Assembly (NCBI GenBank): GCA_963575745.1
Contig: CAUYUJ010014546.1
Span: 239,719-303,718, forward strand
DNA length: 64,000 nucleotides
DNA from: Prorocentrum cordatum
Lineage: Eukaryota; Sar; Dinophyceae; Prorocentrales; Prorocentraceae
Reading direction: 5' to 3'
Below, piece by piece: positions 50,448-62,209 of the stretch; within the stretch, counting starts at the first letter, position 1; each line of letters opens with the position of its first letter. A program made the translations under genes and the position numbers. Under the pieces are notes generated by a model. That model made no database searches and had not been told where the DNA came from. It saw nothing but the letters and a program-made list of their open reading frames with translations.

Positions 50448-52715
50448 GCGCACACACGGACACAGACACAGAGACGGACGCAGAGACAGAGACACAGAGA
50501 CACAGAGACACAGAGGCAGAGAGACACAGAGGCACAGAGACACAGCGGCACAGAGGCACAGAGACACAGAGGCACAGAGACACAGAGACAGAGAGACACA
50601 GAGACACAGCGGCACGTAGACAGAGAGACACAGAGGCACAGAAAAACAGCGACACACAGGTACAGCGACGCAGAGGCACAGCGACACATAAACACAGAGA
50701 CACAGAGACACAACGACACAGAGACAGAGACACAGAGACACAGAGACACAGCCACAGAGAGACACAGAGGCACAGAGACGCAGACACACAGAGACACAGA
50801 GGCACAGAGACACACAGGCACAGAGACATAGAGGCACAGAGATACAGAGATAGAGAGACACCGCGGCACAGAACAACAGCGACACAGAGACACAGCGACA
50901 CAGAGGTACAGGGACACAGAAACACAGAGACACAGAGACACAACTGCACAGAGACACAGAGACAGAGACACAGAGGCACAGAGGCACAGAGACATAGAGA
51001 CACAGAGACATAGGCACACAGAGACAGAGAGACACAGAGGCAGAGAAAAACAGCGACACAGATACACAGCGACACAGAGACACAGAGGCACAGAAACACA
51101 GAGACACAGAGACACAGATGCACAGAACAACAGCGACACAGAGACACAGCGACACTGAGGTACAGCGACACAGAAACACAATGACACAGGGACACAAAGA
51201 CACAGAGACACAGAAACACAGAGACACAGAGACACAGACACACAGAGACGCAGCGACACAGAGTCACAGAGGCAAAGAGATACAGAGGCACAGAGACACA
51301 GAGACAGAGAGAAAAAGCGGCACAGAAAAACAGCGACACAGAAACACAGCGACACAGAGACACAGCGATTCAGAAGCACAGACACACAGCGACACAACGA
51401 CACAGAGACACAGAGGCACAGAGGCACAGAGACACAGACACACAGAGACACATATGCACAGAGACACAGAGGCACAGAGACTCAGAGGCACAGAGACACA
51501 GAGACACAGAGGCACAGAAAAACAGCGACACAGAGACACAGCGACAGAGAGACACAGAGGCACAGAAACACAGCGACACAGAGACACGGAGGTACAGCGA
51601 CACAGAAACACAGAGACACAGAGACACAAAGGCACAGAGACACAGACACAGAGACACAGCGACACAGCGACACAGAGGCACATAGGCACAGAGGTACAGA
51701 GACACAGGCACACAGAGGCACATAGACACATAGACACAGAGACACAGATACACAGAGGAACAGAGACACAGCGACACAGAAGCACAGAGACACAGAGGCA
51801 CAGAGGCACAGAGACACAGAGGCACAGAAACACAGAGACACAGAGACACAGAGACACAGAGACACAACGACACAGAGACACCGAGGCACAGAGACACAGA
51901 GGCACAGAGACACAGTGACACAGAGACACATAACAACAGCGACACAGGGACACAGCGACACAGAGGTTCAGCAACACAGAAACAAAGAGACACAACGACA
52001 CGAAGACACAGAGACAGAGCCACAGAGCCACAGAGCCACAGAGACACGAGACACAGAGATACAGAGACACAGAGACACACAGACACACAGACACATAGGC
52101 ACAGAGACACAGACACACAGAGACACAGCGACACAGAGACACAGAGGCACAGCGACACAAAGACACAGAGACACAGAGACACAGAGACACAGAGGCACAG
52201 AGACACAACGACACAAGCACACAGAGACACAGAGACACCGAGACACAGCGGCATAGAGACACAGAGGCACAGAGACACAGCGACACAGAGACACAGCGTC
52301 ACAGAGAAACAGCGACACAGAGACACAACGACACAGAGGTACAACGACGCAGAAACATACAAACACAGAGCTACAACGACACAGAGACACGGAGACACAG
52401 AGACACAGAGACACAGAGACACAGAGACACAGAGACAACGAGGCACAGAGACACAGAGACATAGAGACATAGAGACACAGAGGCACAGCAGCGACACAGC
52501 GACACAGAGGCACAGAGGCACAGTGACACAGAGACACAGAGACACAGAGGCACAGAGACACAGAGACACAGACACACGGAGACACAGAGACACAGAGACA
52601 CAGAGACACAGGGACACGGAGACACAGAGACAGAGAGACGCAGAGACACAGAGACACAGAGACACAGAGACACAGACACACAGAGACACAGACACACAGA
52701 CACACAGACGCAGAG
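50448..52715 (+). repeat. GACACAGA octamer satellite, about 2.27 kb
   Basis: Unit GACACAGA with regular variants (GGCACAGA, GACACAGC). Interruptions are rare. Open frames through it are artefacts of the 8-bp period. Confidence 0.98.
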
Positions 52716-53545
52716 ACACACACAAACACACACACACACCCACACACACACACACACGCACGCACGCGCATGCACACACACACACACGCACACACACACG
52801 CACACACACACACACACGCACACTCACACACACGCACGCACACGCGCACGCACGGACACACACACACACACACACGCACGCGCACACACACAGCACCCAC
52901 ACACACAGACACATACAAGCATCCACAACCACACACACACACCCACACCCAAACACACAAACACACACACACACACACGTTCACATGCACACACACACAC
53001 ACGAACAAACACACACACACACACGCACCCACACTCGCACACACACGCACACACACACACACACGCACACACGCATAAACACACACGCGCACACACGCAT
53101 ACACGACCACACATACATCCACACACATTCACACACATCCACACACACGACAGCACAAACACACAAACACACACGTTCATACACACTCACGCGCACACAC
53201 ACACACACTACACACGCACACACGCACGCACGCACCCACACACACACAACACACACAACACACAACGCACACACACAACACACACATATAACACACTCAA
53301 CACACACGACACACACAACACACATACACACACGCACGCACGCACGAGCACACACACACACACACACACCACGCACACACACGCACGCACGCACGCACGC
53401 ACCCACACAACACACACACACACACCACAAACACAACACACACACAACGCACACACAACACACACAACACACACACCACACACAACACACAACACAACAC
53501 ACCACACGCACGCAGACACACACACGCACACACAGATAGGCACAC
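52716..53545 (+). repeat. (CA)n array with CACG variants
   Basis: CA repeats with CACGCA and ACACAACACA variants, following on from the octamer array. It ends ACAGATAGGCACACC. Confidence 0.97.
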
Positions 53546-54145
53546 CTTGCAACATTCACTTATATAATCTTAAATGTAACATTTATTCTGTTTCACTGGG
53601 CCTCAAAAATAATGTGTGTCTGTGCTCATCTATCCCTCCCGGAACATCCAACCTTCCATCTTACAAAGGTCCGACTTTCTCAACTTTCCAACGCTCGTCT
53701 CGGCTCTCCGGCTTCCCGCTCTCCAATAAGCTTCTAATGTTCCGCTCTGAAGCTTTCCACTTTTCGACTTTCCAAATCTTGAACTTCCCAATTGTTTCAT
53801 GCTCTAGACCTTCTGCTTTTTTGCTCTCCGCTTTTCAACTTCTCAGCTTTCACATTTCCAACTTTTTTTTCCCCTCCTGTCCTCCTCCCGCTCTTCCTTC
53901 TTACCCCCGTTTCCTCCTCCTTGTCCTGCCTGCCCCTGCCCTCACGCGCCGCCGTCTTCTTCCTCCCCCTGCTCGTCGTCGTCCCCTTCCTCCTCCTCCT
54001 CCTCCTTCACCACCCTGCTCTGCTTCCGCCTTCTTATCCCCCCCTCGACTTCTCCTCCCGCACCCGTCCTCGTCCTCCCGCTCAGCCAGGGACGATGGAC
54101 AACGCGCTCGCGCCACACAGCGCTGGTGGAACAGCAAATTCGTGC

Positions 54146-54180
<35 letters not shown>

Positions 54181-54287
54181 TGTCTCCTCTCGGCTGGCTC
54201 CACGGTAGCCCCGCTTCGCCCCCTCGCCAGCGCAGGCGCCTCTGCCCAGCCGCCAATTTCAAAAAGGATCTGTGTGTGTGTGTTTGT
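53546..54287. other. No gene recognised; pyrimidine-biased, short (GT)n
   Basis: About 53630-54090 is biased to CTTTCC-like phrases. A (GT)n tract lies at about 54148-54176. Confidence 0.5.
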
Positions 54288-54445
54288 TGAAGGGGCCCCA
54301 GGACACACAACAAAAATACACACAAATAAAACTATTCCCCATATTTTCACATATTTCCTGGGTTTTTGTCTTCCCCCCCACTTCCCATATTTTCTGAGGA
54401 ATCGGCGATTACTTGTGTCTGTGTGTTTTTTTTTTTTTCCTCTCC
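54288..54445 (+). repeat. AC-ended dispersed repeat, copy 2
   Basis: GGGGCCCCAGGACACACAAC, CCCCATATTTTCAC, GGGTTTTTGTCTTCCCCCC, CACTTCCCATATTTTC and TTGTGTCTGTGTGTTTTTTT are in order. Confidence 0.8.
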
Positions 54446-54624
54446 TGTGTGTTTGTGTCCGCCGCCCGCGGCCCCCGCCCACCCGCGGCCCCGCCGCTCC
54501 CGCGGCCGCTGCCCGCGGCCTGCCGGCGGCCTCCCCTCCCTCGACGCTGCGCAACCCCGCACAGGGGCGCCCGCCGCGCGCTGGGGCGAGCCGCCGCAGC
54601 CGCTGCGGCCGACCCGCATCACAT
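54446..54624. other. GC-rich spacer between two AC-ended repeats
   Basis: No motif was seen. Confidence 0.4.
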
Positions 54625-54785
54625 GAAGGGAAACTGGGACACACAAATAAATACACACAAAAAAAACGATTTCCCATATCTTCCAATATTTTCTCGGGCT
54701 TTTGTCTTCCCCACCACTTCCCATATTTTCCTATATTTTCCTCGGGATCGACGATTCATTGTGTCTGTGTGTTTTTTCCCCTCCT
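54625..54785 (+). repeat. AC-ended dispersed repeat, copy 3
   Basis: ACTGGGACACACAAATAAAT, CCCATATCTTCCAATATTTT, CTTTTGTCTTCCCCACCAC, GGGATCGACGATTC and TTGTGTCTGTGTG are in order. Confidence 0.8.
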
Positions 54786-55443
54786 GATCATAGGGGTGCA
54801 CGACGAGGATGCAAAGGGCCTTGGAAGGCCTTTTCGAAGCTTTTCGAAGCGGAGCGCGGCCAGCGAAGAGTGGCCGAGGATGGGCCGAGGAGGCAAGGGT
54901 GCAGGGGCGCACCCTCGGGAAAATCGCCCACCCTCACTATGCGGGTTGACTGCACGACCAAAAGTTGAGTGTGTGTGTGTGCGCGTGTGCGCGTGCATGC
55001 CTGCGTGCGTGCGTGCGCGCGCCGGCCATCGTCACACCGCAACGTCTTACAAGCCATCGGTGGCTGCGTCGTCTCGACGTGCTCGCTGAACGCCAGTGCC
55101 TTCCGACGTCTCTCGCTGCCTCCACCTTGGCCGCACGGAGCGCGGATGCGCGCCGCCGCCCCGCCACTTCTGGGCACGGCCGGCGCCGCCGGGCGTCCCC
55201 AAACCGCCTCTCTCTTTCCCCTGGTGGCTCCTGGCCCTCGCTGGTTCCGCTCCTCTGCCGCGCTCCCTTGGTGGGCTCGCGGCCACCCTTGTCTCCGCTT
55301 CTGCCCCTCCGCACTCTCGCTCGCCCGCCCGCTCCTCGGCCCTCCCCGTTGTCTGGGCTCTCCTGCCCGCCAGGCGCCGCCCTGCCTCGGCCGCTCGGCC
55401 GGCGTGGCGCCCGGCGTCCATCAAGCCATCCCCGTTTAGGGTT
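54786..55443. other. No gene recognised; telomere-like motif at the end
   Basis: GC-rich sequence. It ends GTTTAGGGTTTAG (55431-55443) just before the GGA array, less than two TTTAGGG units. Confidence 0.45.
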
Positions 55444-55763
55444 TAGCAGGAGGAGGAGGAGGAGGAGGAGGAGGAGGAGGAGGAGGAGGAGGAGGAGGAG
55501 GAGGAGGAGGAGGGGAGAGGAGGAGGAGGAGGAGGAGGAGAGGAGGAGGAGGAGGAGGAGGAGGAGGAGGAGGAGGAGGGAGGAGGAGGAGGAGGAGGAG
55601 GAGGAGGAGGAGGAGGAGGAGGAGAGGAGGAGGAGGAGGAGGAGGAGGATGGAGGAGGAGGAGGAGGAGGAGGAGGAGGAGGAGGAGGAGGAGGAGGAGG
55701 AGGAGGAGAGGAGGAGGAGGAGGAGAAGGAGGAGGAGGAGGAGGAGGAGGAGGAGGAGGAGGA
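55444..55763 (+). repeat. (GGA)n array, about 320 bp
   Basis: GGA with GGAGAGGA phase breaks. Confidence 0.97.
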
Positions 55764-57589
55764 GCCGCCCCCTGTGCTGGAAAGCTGCCTCTCGATCTGC
55801 TCGGCGCACGGCCGCGGTCCGGCTTTCTCGCCCTCTCTTGCAGCTTCGAGCACCGCTGCGCAAGCTTCGTCGGAGCACCTGCAGCAAGTGCACCGTGTGC
55901 AGTGGGCTGTGCCACTGGGCTCTCTCCGGCCACTGAGCATCGTTTAACCGATCCCCATCCCCAGCGGCGTGGCCGGGGCCCCACTGGCCGATTTACCCCC
56001 CCTGGATGGGGATATAGGCCATTCCCTTCGGGTTTCGGTGGGTGTATCCCCAACTGGGGTGATAATTTGGTGGGGTGTCGAAGGGGATGAGCATGTGATG
56101 GGGGTCGGTGAAAAGATACTGAGCCGCCTGTCCTTTTCGTCCGCTTCTCTCTGCCGCTTCCCTTCCTTCCTCCTCCCGCTGCACTCTGTGCTCGTCGGCG
56201 TGGCCGACTCGGCCTCGCAGCCTCCCTCTCGTTTTGCCTCGCTCTGTGTCCGCCTGGCCGGCCGGGCCTTCCGTGGAGCCCGTTGACTCGCAGTCGGCCC
56301 CGTCCTCCGCCCCTCTCCCTCCCTGGCTCTGCGCTCTCGTGCTGCTGCCCGCCTCGCTTCTCCCGCATCGGCTGCACGCTGAGACAGCTCACCCTTCGGA
56401 GCGGTCCGGTCCGCTCGGCCACGCCCTCGCTCCACCAGCGGAGGCGGGCCAGTTCTAAGAGTGCACGGGCAACTTGCCTGACAATTGTACTTCGTGTTCT
56501 TCGCGCCAGACGAGCACATTCTGGAGCACGTCTGGGATCCACCAGATGGGAAGCATGCGTGTAAAGTTTCACTCGAAGTCTGAGGCCAGACTCTAGACCC
56601 AGAACAAGCCTTCTAGTTTTAGTCTTCTGCCCGAGGACTCCGGCATTCTCGAGCCACACGCGAAATGACCAAGGTAGCGCCACCCTCATTTCTCGTCCTC
56701 CTCCTTTCCTCCTCCCCTTTCCCCCTCCCCCTCCCCCCTCTGCAAGGACAATGCACACGCACGCAGGCAAACATACTGCTATATGATACATTGTCGCTGG
56801 ATGCGCGAATGCATGCGTCCATAGGCTCCGCGCGAAGGTGTTGTATCCAAGTAGATGGTAGGAGAGGGATGTGGACGAGCAGTGGAAAGCAGATAAGGGG
56901 GAGGACGGAATAAGAAAAGGGAACTATGAATAAGATGATGATGAACGTGAATACGATTCAAGGAAAAATGTATGATCTCAGGGGGGAGGCAACCATTTTT
57001 TGTATATTCCACTCATTATCCGATGTGCTTTTTACTGTTCTGGCCTACGTGCTGCGGCGTATGGCTCTTGCGTTGCGCTGACTGCACTCTGCTGCCCAAC
57101 GGTCGGCCACGCCTGACTTTTCCTGGGGTTTTCAACGCTGCGCACATTTCCACATAGCCCCTTCCGCTGGCCAACATTCCCCAAACCACAAGGTCACGGA
57201 GGGTACCCTTCCGACGTGCTGCCCGACCTGAACTGCCTCGCCTTATCTGGGAAGCCATAGTGAAAGACCCCAGATCCAGCCCCAGCCTCAAGCCTAAGGC
57301 ATACAGGTCCTACGGCCTGAAGACTCCGTCGGCCCTAGCAGTGGACCTCAGCTCTGGGCCCTGGCACCCACCCATAAGCTCAAGCCCTCACTCGCGTTCC
57401 GACCTCCAGGAAGCAATGCGCGGGCTTACCCGCCCGCCACAGCCTCAGGCCCGCTGCCGCACAGTCCCCCAGGTCTCAAACCCTGAAGCTCCCAAACCCC
57501 AGCACTCAGCCCTAGGCCTACGTTCCAAACCGCAGCGTCCAGCGTGTCCAGCGTGTCTGTGTATTTCCTTTGCTGCCTCCTGGGGCTCG
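55764..57589. other. No gene recognised
   Basis: Mixed sequence. A CT-rich tract lies at about 56695-56740. A phrase pair around 55945-56060 (CCCCATCCCC.../GGGGATATAGG) suggests a weak foldback. ORFs in this stretch show no motif I can name. Confidence 0.4.
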
Positions 57590-57765
57590 GCGATACATCG
57601 GCGATACATCGGAGATACATCGGCCATGCATCGGCGACCGTGGCGGTGCAGCGGGCACGCCGGCGTGGAGAAAGTCGGGCTCCACATCGAGCCGTGTCAC
57701 CGATGCATCGGCGATGCGGCGCGATCCTCCGACTCCATCTACTCGGACCCCATTTGAGAGACCTA
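57590..57765 (+). repeat. GATACATCGGC tandem and CATCGGCGATG repeat, copy 3
   Basis: A 12-bp unit (GATACATCGGCG) occurs about four times at 57592-57645. The block CACCGATGCATCGGCGATGC, GCGCGATCCTCC and GGACCCCATTTGAGAG then matches 35800-35880 and 36075-36155. Confidence 0.8.
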
Positions 57766-58008
57766 GAGCCCTAGACCCGAGACTTCAAATCCACACCCTG
57801 GCGTGTCTGTGTACGTATCTCCTTTGCTGCATCCTTGGCCTCCGCTAGCTTACCCGTCGGCGACTCCGAAGGGTGTGGCTTGCAACGGGTGTGGTTTGCA
57901 GCCCGCACCCTTGAGGGGGAGGGGGGGCGGGCGAGAACCTCGACAGAGTTCTCCGCCACGCCCCGACAAGGGCAATGTGGTACCCCCCAAACCAACGACG
58001 CAGATCAC
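57766..58008. other. No gene recognised
   Basis: Mixed sequence, including a repeated phrase GGGTGTGG-TTGCA near 57870-57900. Confidence 0.4.
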
Positions 58009-58182
58009 ATTGGCGGCGCGCGCAGGGGGTAGGGGGATGGAGGAAGGCTTCTCAGAAGGAGGCTGCTTCTCAGAAGACGCCGGCCCTACATCTACAGACA
58101 AGGCCCGCGCCTTCTTAGAACCAAGGGTGCTTCTAAGAAGTCTTTCCCCCTCCCCCTACCCCACTCTGCGCGTGGCCGACCG
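58009..58182. mobile_element. Foldback element with TTCTTAGAAG hairpins, copy 2
   Basis: The central CCCTACATCTACAGACAAGG and flanking CTTCTCAGAAG/CTTCTAAGAAG hairpins match 41368-41542 along the whole length. Confidence 0.85.
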
Positions 58183-58304
58183 CTAGTGGGCGGCAGATGG
58201 CATGGCACTGAGATCTGGCTCTGCGTGTCCTTGTGGCACCCTGCCCGCCCAACGCCAGGTCGAGGGGAAGAGCCTCGGACATCGATTGGATTGCGCGCGG
58301 TGCA

Positions 58305-58482
58305 TCTGCGCGACTCTCTGCCCCCTGACGGGCAGGTCTTCGTTAATTTTCGGCCTTCGGGGGCCCTCAATGGGCCTCTGAACCATCGAAAAACGACTTA
58401 AAATGGGAAACCGGTCTCGGGGAATGGACCGATAACTCTGGGGGTCGACGCTATGAACAGATCGTGGCGTCGGGGGTCTGGG
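58305..58482 (-). mobile_element. GACGGTCC repeat family copy, minus orientation
   Basis: In minus orientation it begins CCCAGACCCCCGACGCCACG at 58482 and continues through GGGCCCCCGAAGGCCGAAAA and CCTGCCCGTCAGGG. Confidence 0.75.
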
Positions 58483-58712
58483 CCTGCGTGTGGTTCAGCC
58501 CCTTTTGTCGGCGGCGAGCCTGGGGGGAAGTGAACAGGGGCGGGCCTTCGCAGAAGGCTCGGAGATCCCCCGGCCTCCTGAGCAAGTACCGAGCTCTTCT
58601 CGGGAGGCCGGAGGGCTTCCGAGAAGCCCCGCCGCCTTCCGAGAGGGCCTCCTCCTCCTCACTCCCCCCCCCGCTCGCCGCCGATTTGGGCAGCTCTTCG
58701 CAGGACATGCGG
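58483..58712. other. No gene recognised; GC hairpin
   Basis: CCCCCGGCCTCC (58568) pairs with GGAGGCCGGAGGG (58602). Nothing else was seen. Confidence 0.5.
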
Positions 58713-58774
58713 TGGAGGAGGAGGAGGAGGAGGAGGAGGAGGAGGAGGAGGAGGAGGAGGAGGAGGAGGAGGAG
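58713..58774 (+). repeat. (GGA)n array, short
   Basis: About 20 pure GGA triplets. Confidence 0.97.
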
Positions 58775-59883
58775 CGCTCCCAAGACCTGGCCGGTGCAGC
58801 CCCCTTGGCCCGGCAGCACGGCGGTGCATGCCGGCCCTGCTCGAGCCCGCTCGGATCGCCGCTCGGCTCTGCACCCCGGCGCTGTCCCTCCTCCTGGGCG
58901 CAACTCTGGGCGCGCCCAGCGGTGCTCCGCCAGAGCCCGGGCCGCCACACGCCGCTTGCGAGTCTACGGCAGGAGCTCGACCGCAAGAGACCTTCCACAG
59001 GAAGCCCCACCCTGAGGCCCCAGGACGTCCGCTGTGATTTTTGCGGTGGGGACGTCACGACCTCCATAGCAAAACCATCGACCCCCCCAGAAACCCAGGG
59101 CACCCTGGAGGCAAGCAGGGTGCTTCTTGGCATGGGCTTCCTCTGCGCATGGTCCGAAATGGGCGCCTTCCTTTCGCCTCCCTCCGCGCCCGCACCTGGC
59201 CGCCGCTCGCCTCCTCCTCGCCTCTCTGTAGCCACTTGCGCTCTGCAACAACCTTTCTGTGCCCGACCGGACCGACTCGCGCGGACCGCGGGGTCTGCGA
59301 CAGCATGTATGCATATTCCCTGTCCTCTCACACAGAAGCGCGCCTCACTGAAACGACCCCAAGGGAGAATGCCACACCGCGTCCCGCACTACGCCTCAAC
59401 TTACCATCATAATGCTCTCAACAACACGGTAAGAGCGAAGCTTTCTCAATGAACGCGGCGCACACGCTGACCGTAGGCACACTGCAGTCTTCGAACACGG
59501 CCTCAGCGGCACCAACTTTCCCGACCCATCAGGGCGAGACCAAGGGCGAAGAAGCTAGCAGAGGGAACGGCAGAGGGAACGGAGAGTGTATCTGATGAGC
59601 ACCACGCATCCTCCACCACACACCAGCCCCCCTCTTCACTTTTAAAGATAAATGCATCGGGGTCAACGGGGATGAAAGCGGACCCTCGTAACCCCACTTC
59701 TGCAACACCATATGTTGACGAATGGATCTACCCGCTCTGCCCCCAGTTTAGAGTTCACGACAGGTTTGAACAGATAACTGGACCCTCTATCCCAGGTCGC
59801 CCCGTCCCTGGGGGCAGGGGGCGGTTGTGCTAGACTACACCAGAAAAACCTTGGCATGAAACAAACAACTCCTGAAGAAAACG
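58775..59883. other. No gene recognised
   Basis: A 321-codon plus frame spans 58490-59452 but includes the GGA array and shows no motif, so I do not call it a gene. Confidence 0.4.
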
Positions 59884-59990
59884 GGTCCTGGCCTTCTCTG
59901 GGACCAGCTTTTCGCCCCGAACCGCTTTCTGGCGGCCCTGGGCCCATGGAAGGTCTGGGAGGCTGAAAACGACGACACAGCTCAATGCGC
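59884..59990 (+). repeat. GACGGTCC repeat family, diverged copy
   Basis: CTCTGGGACCAGCTTTTCGC, CCGAACCGCTTTCTGGCGGC and GGAGGCTGAAAACGACGAC are in family order. Confidence 0.6.
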
Positions 59991-60214
59991 CTTCCCATCA
60001 GGACCCCTTGGTTCACGGCGAGAAGATAAACTAGTCGGGGCCCGCCAGAATCCCACCGCGGCACAAGGCCCTTCAGCCCAAACATCTGGTGTCTTGATTC
60101 TTGAATCCCAACCATCCTGTCGTGTTGGGTGCTCGTTTTGACGAGACGGCGCCCCGCATCCGTCCCTCCCGCCTCCCTCCTCCCATCCTTGCCTCTGCCC
60201 TCCGCATGTCTGTG
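59991..60214. other. No gene recognised
   Basis: Spacer between a repeat copy and the 89-bp satellite. No motif was seen. Confidence 0.4.
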
Positions 60215-60615
60215 TTTCGGCGCGCCCAATGCAGCGTTTCGTGGCCCCGTAGGGAGGCCCACCGAAGGCCCCAGCGGCAAGGTCCACATGGCGGCGCTGC
60301 CCAATTTTGGCGCACTCCTCACACAGTTCGTGGCCCCAGAGGGAGCTCCACCGAAGGCCCATAGGGAGCTCAGCCGAAGGCCCCAGTGGCAGGGTACACA
60401 TGGCGTCGCCTTCATTTTGGCGCACCCCTCACACGGTTCGTAGCCCCGTAGGGATTTCAGCCGAAGGCGCCAGCGGCAAGGTCCACATGGCACCGCCGCC
60501 CCATTCTGGCGCACCCCTCAAACGGTTCGTAGCCCCACAAGGTGCTCCACCGAAGGCTCCAATGGCAAGGTCCACATGCGCTTCCCCGTCCAGTTTAGGC
60601 GCACCTCTCATATAG
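60215..60615 (-). repeat. 89-bp tandem satellite, array 2 (opposite orientation)
   Basis: Reverse-complement relatives of 22755-23345: GTTCGTGGCCCC, GAGCTCCACCGAAGGC, GCAAGGTCCACATGG and TGGCGCACCCCTCACACG. Steps between GTCCACATGG landmarks are 111, 88 and 89. The long one contains an extra copy of CCGAAGGCCC. Confidence 0.85.
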
Positions 60616-61972
60616 CATCCCTCCCGCCCCATTCGGTGACCGAACAGCCATCGTCACCACGCCCCGTCTGACAGTCCGCCTCAGAAGCACTGCCATGGCT
60701 CACAAGGTCCCGAGGCCCCGAACCAGCCACCAACTAGACGCAGAAGCCGCCACAGGCGCCGCACCGATCGGGTCAGGACAGGCGGCAGGGGATGGCTTTG
60801 GCGAAACGAACCTCAAAGCAAGACTTTCTCTGAGCACGGGACGACTGCAACACCGATGGTATACAAGCCCTGCCCGCACCCAAAGTTATGTGCCTCTCGG
60901 CCGCCGCCGTCTTCGACTGGCCAAAACACATGCGGCGCGCGAGATGACCTGGGCCCAGGCTCCCAAACTCATGCCCCTAAACTTCCAAACGCTTGTTAGG
61001 AATTAAGGGTCTCAAGGGTGGAAAGCACTTGTATTCAACGGCATGAGCATCGATCTGCGCATCCACGGCCTTTCGAAACGCCGCCAGCTGGACTGTCGCC
61101 CAAGAACAAAATACGGGCACGATTCTTACCATCCCCTGAAGCCTCAGCGGAAGCAGCAACCACGGCGTCAGCCGCTGTATGATTAGTTGCACCGAAACGA
61201 TCAAACACATCAGGCCAACTGTTTCCCATCTGTCACTCTGGAAGCTTGTCAGGATGGGTCTCCCGAAACTCTCGGAGCTCACGGTGAGTAGGGACCCGCT
61301 CGAATTCGAGAGGAGCCACCCTAGACCTACGGGCGTTGCAGATCTGAAGTCGAGCCGACGTGTAGCAGCCCCCAGACGCCTCAAGGGTTGGGCTCCAGCC
61401 CCGTCCTTCCCGCGCAGCCCTCAAAAGACTCGAAACCGGACCTGGGCCCCAGGGGTATGCTGCGCGGCCCTGAAGAACGCAACTCGCTCCGCCATGCCGA
61501 CCGTTTGTACTGGTCCTGGCAGCGGCCCATAACGCGCCCGAGCAAGAATCCACTCTCCCCAGCCCACATCTTCAGAAACCGACCCGGGCACCGTGCAACC
61601 CAGATCCGTCCGTGTAGCCCTCGCTAGGCTAGCGACTGGAGCATGATGTCCAATCGCCCGAGAGAGTGTCGGCACCGAATTCGAAGGTATGTCTAGCTTC
61701 AGGGGAGCTCGAGGTAGCCCAAAGAGAAACCCATGGCGTGACAGTTCCAGTGGCCGAAGGTGGTGACTGCCATCTCGCTGAGCGTTGGGCGGGTCTTGCT
61801 GAACTCCTCGCCCCGTTCTGGGAGCCCCTTCGCCGTCTCGCCCGCCAAGAAGCATGGGCATGCATGCGTGGCGTGCTCTGGCGTGCCGTGCAGCTGACGA
61901 GCATGGCACTCTGGGCGCGGGCATTCAGGCGTCTTCACCAGCCGCCTATCGATTATCCTGGCCATTGTTGAA
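60616..61972. other. No gene recognised
   Basis: Mixed sequence. Minus frames of 100-160 codons are present at 60977-61384 and 61421-61924 but carry no motif I recognise. They may be downstream remnants of the decayed LINE to the right. Confidence 0.35.
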
Positions 61973-62130
61973 GGGGCCCCAGGACACATATAAATACACA
62001 CAAATAAAAAGGCTCCCCATATTTTCCTATAATTTCCGGGTTTTTGTCTTCCCGCTCAATGCCCCTATTTTCCCATGTTTTCTTGGGGATCGACGATCAA
62101 TTGTGTCTGTGTGTTTTTTCCCTCCTGGTC
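61973..62130 (+). repeat. AC-ended dispersed repeat, copy 4
   Basis: GGCCCCAGGACACATATAAA, CCCCATATTTTCCTATAATT, GGGTTTTTGTCTTCCCGC, GGGGATCGACGATCAATTG and TGTCTGTGTGTTTTTTCCC are in order. The ends share CCAGGA as a weak inverted repeat. Confidence 0.8.
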
Positions 62131-62209
62131 ATTGTCGTGAAGCCGCCCGGCCAACGCGTCCACAAACCGCCCGCCCGCTGCGGGCCCTTGACCGCCGCGC
62201 CAGGCAAGC

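Noticed and set aside
49447-53545. ORFs of up to 534 codons (His/Thr-rich or Cys/Val/Ser-rich) in the CA and GACACAGA arrays
   Set aside because: The octamer and dinucleotide units lack stops in several frames. The composition is that of the repeat.
55431-55443. Telomere-like GTTTAGGGTTTAG before a GGA array
   Set aside because: Less than two TTTAGGG units; easily a chance match and not a telomere.
58490-59452. 321-codon plus-strand ORF
   Set aside because: Includes a GGA array, no recognisable motif, and neighbouring frames are similarly open in GC-rich sequence.
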